57,729 nt of DNA from contig NZ_MCGG01000072.1 of assembly GCF_001746755.1 (NCBI RefSeq), positions 1 to 57,729 of the forward strand, written 5' to 3'. Positions 57,728 to 57,729 of the stretch are shown here, piece by piece. Made by a program: the position numbers and the translations under genes. Within the stretch, counting starts at the first letter, position 1; each line of letters opens with the position of its first letter. The notes beneath the pieces are model-generated. The model was not told the DNA's origin. It worked only from the letters and a program-made list of their open reading frames with translations, and searched no databases. Source of the DNA: Magnetovibrio blakemorei. Lineage in GTDB: Bacteria; Pseudomonadota; Alphaproteobacteria; Rhodospirillales; Magnetovibrionaceae.

Positions 57728-57729
57728 TA

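Overview
The window reads as one continuous piece of an alphaproteobacterial chromosome, most likely a free-living Rhodospirillales-type organism. This rests on gene content and order: rimP-nusA-ylxR-infB-rbfA-truB-rpsO-pnp, fur-miaB-phoH-ybeY-corC-lnt-XRE-metK-trmB, murJ next to trpS, glnD near mutS, an Irr-type regulator and a MucR-type regulator. No rRNA, tRNA, CRISPR array, prophage or replication origin was seen. Genus and species are not claimed.

Layout. (1) 1-7.2 kb: a 2-hydroxyacid dehydrogenase, an exported SH3 protein, a likely oxidative-stress operon (rubrerythrin, a GlpC/HdrD-like Fe-S protein, a DUF3501 protein), the regulator irr, and a flavin nitronate-monooxygenase-like enzyme. 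(2) 7.3-17.1 kb: the translation/RNA-decay operon on the minus strand, with strong RNA hairpins or repeats at three of its gene junctions. (3) 17.2-28.5 kb: a second long minus-strand housekeeping run (tsaB-rimI, mucR, fur, miaB, phoH, ybeY, corC, lnt, an XRE regulator, metK, trmB), interrupted by one plus-strand tusA-like gene. metK has a matching promoter and a SAM-II riboswitch. (4) 28.5-34 kb: accessory envelope genes (D-Ala-D-Ala dipeptidase, nitroreductase, unusual polysaccharide deacetylase, helical orphan protein, Bax-like glucosaminidase) and an Nfu-type Fe-S protein. (5) 34-42 kb: trpS, murJ, an L-2-hydroxyglutarate-oxidase-like enzyme, an MFS transporter and glnD. (6) 42.1-45.1 kb: a tight three-gene operon of an unusual PLP-fold protein, a GST-like protein and an ETHE1-type persulfide dioxygenase. 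(7) 45-56.5 kb: mutS, a stress-type small protein, hybrid malic enzyme, a PNPOx-like protein, a PiT phosphate transporter, a LamG-like exported protein, ppa and ampG. (8) 56.9-57.7 kb: an apparently complete IS5-family (IS427-like) element whose outer end coincides with the end of the window.

The strongest candidates for new biology are the PLP-like/GST/persulfide dioxygenase operon (a possible persulfide-handling module), the SAM-II element controlling metK, the rubrerythrin operon with an operator-like palindrome beside irr, the 12-bp repeat that multiplies the rimI start codon, and the unassigned helical protein at 31.1 kb. Coding predictions rest on translated sequence, motifs and ribosome-binding sites read by eye. 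No database search was run.
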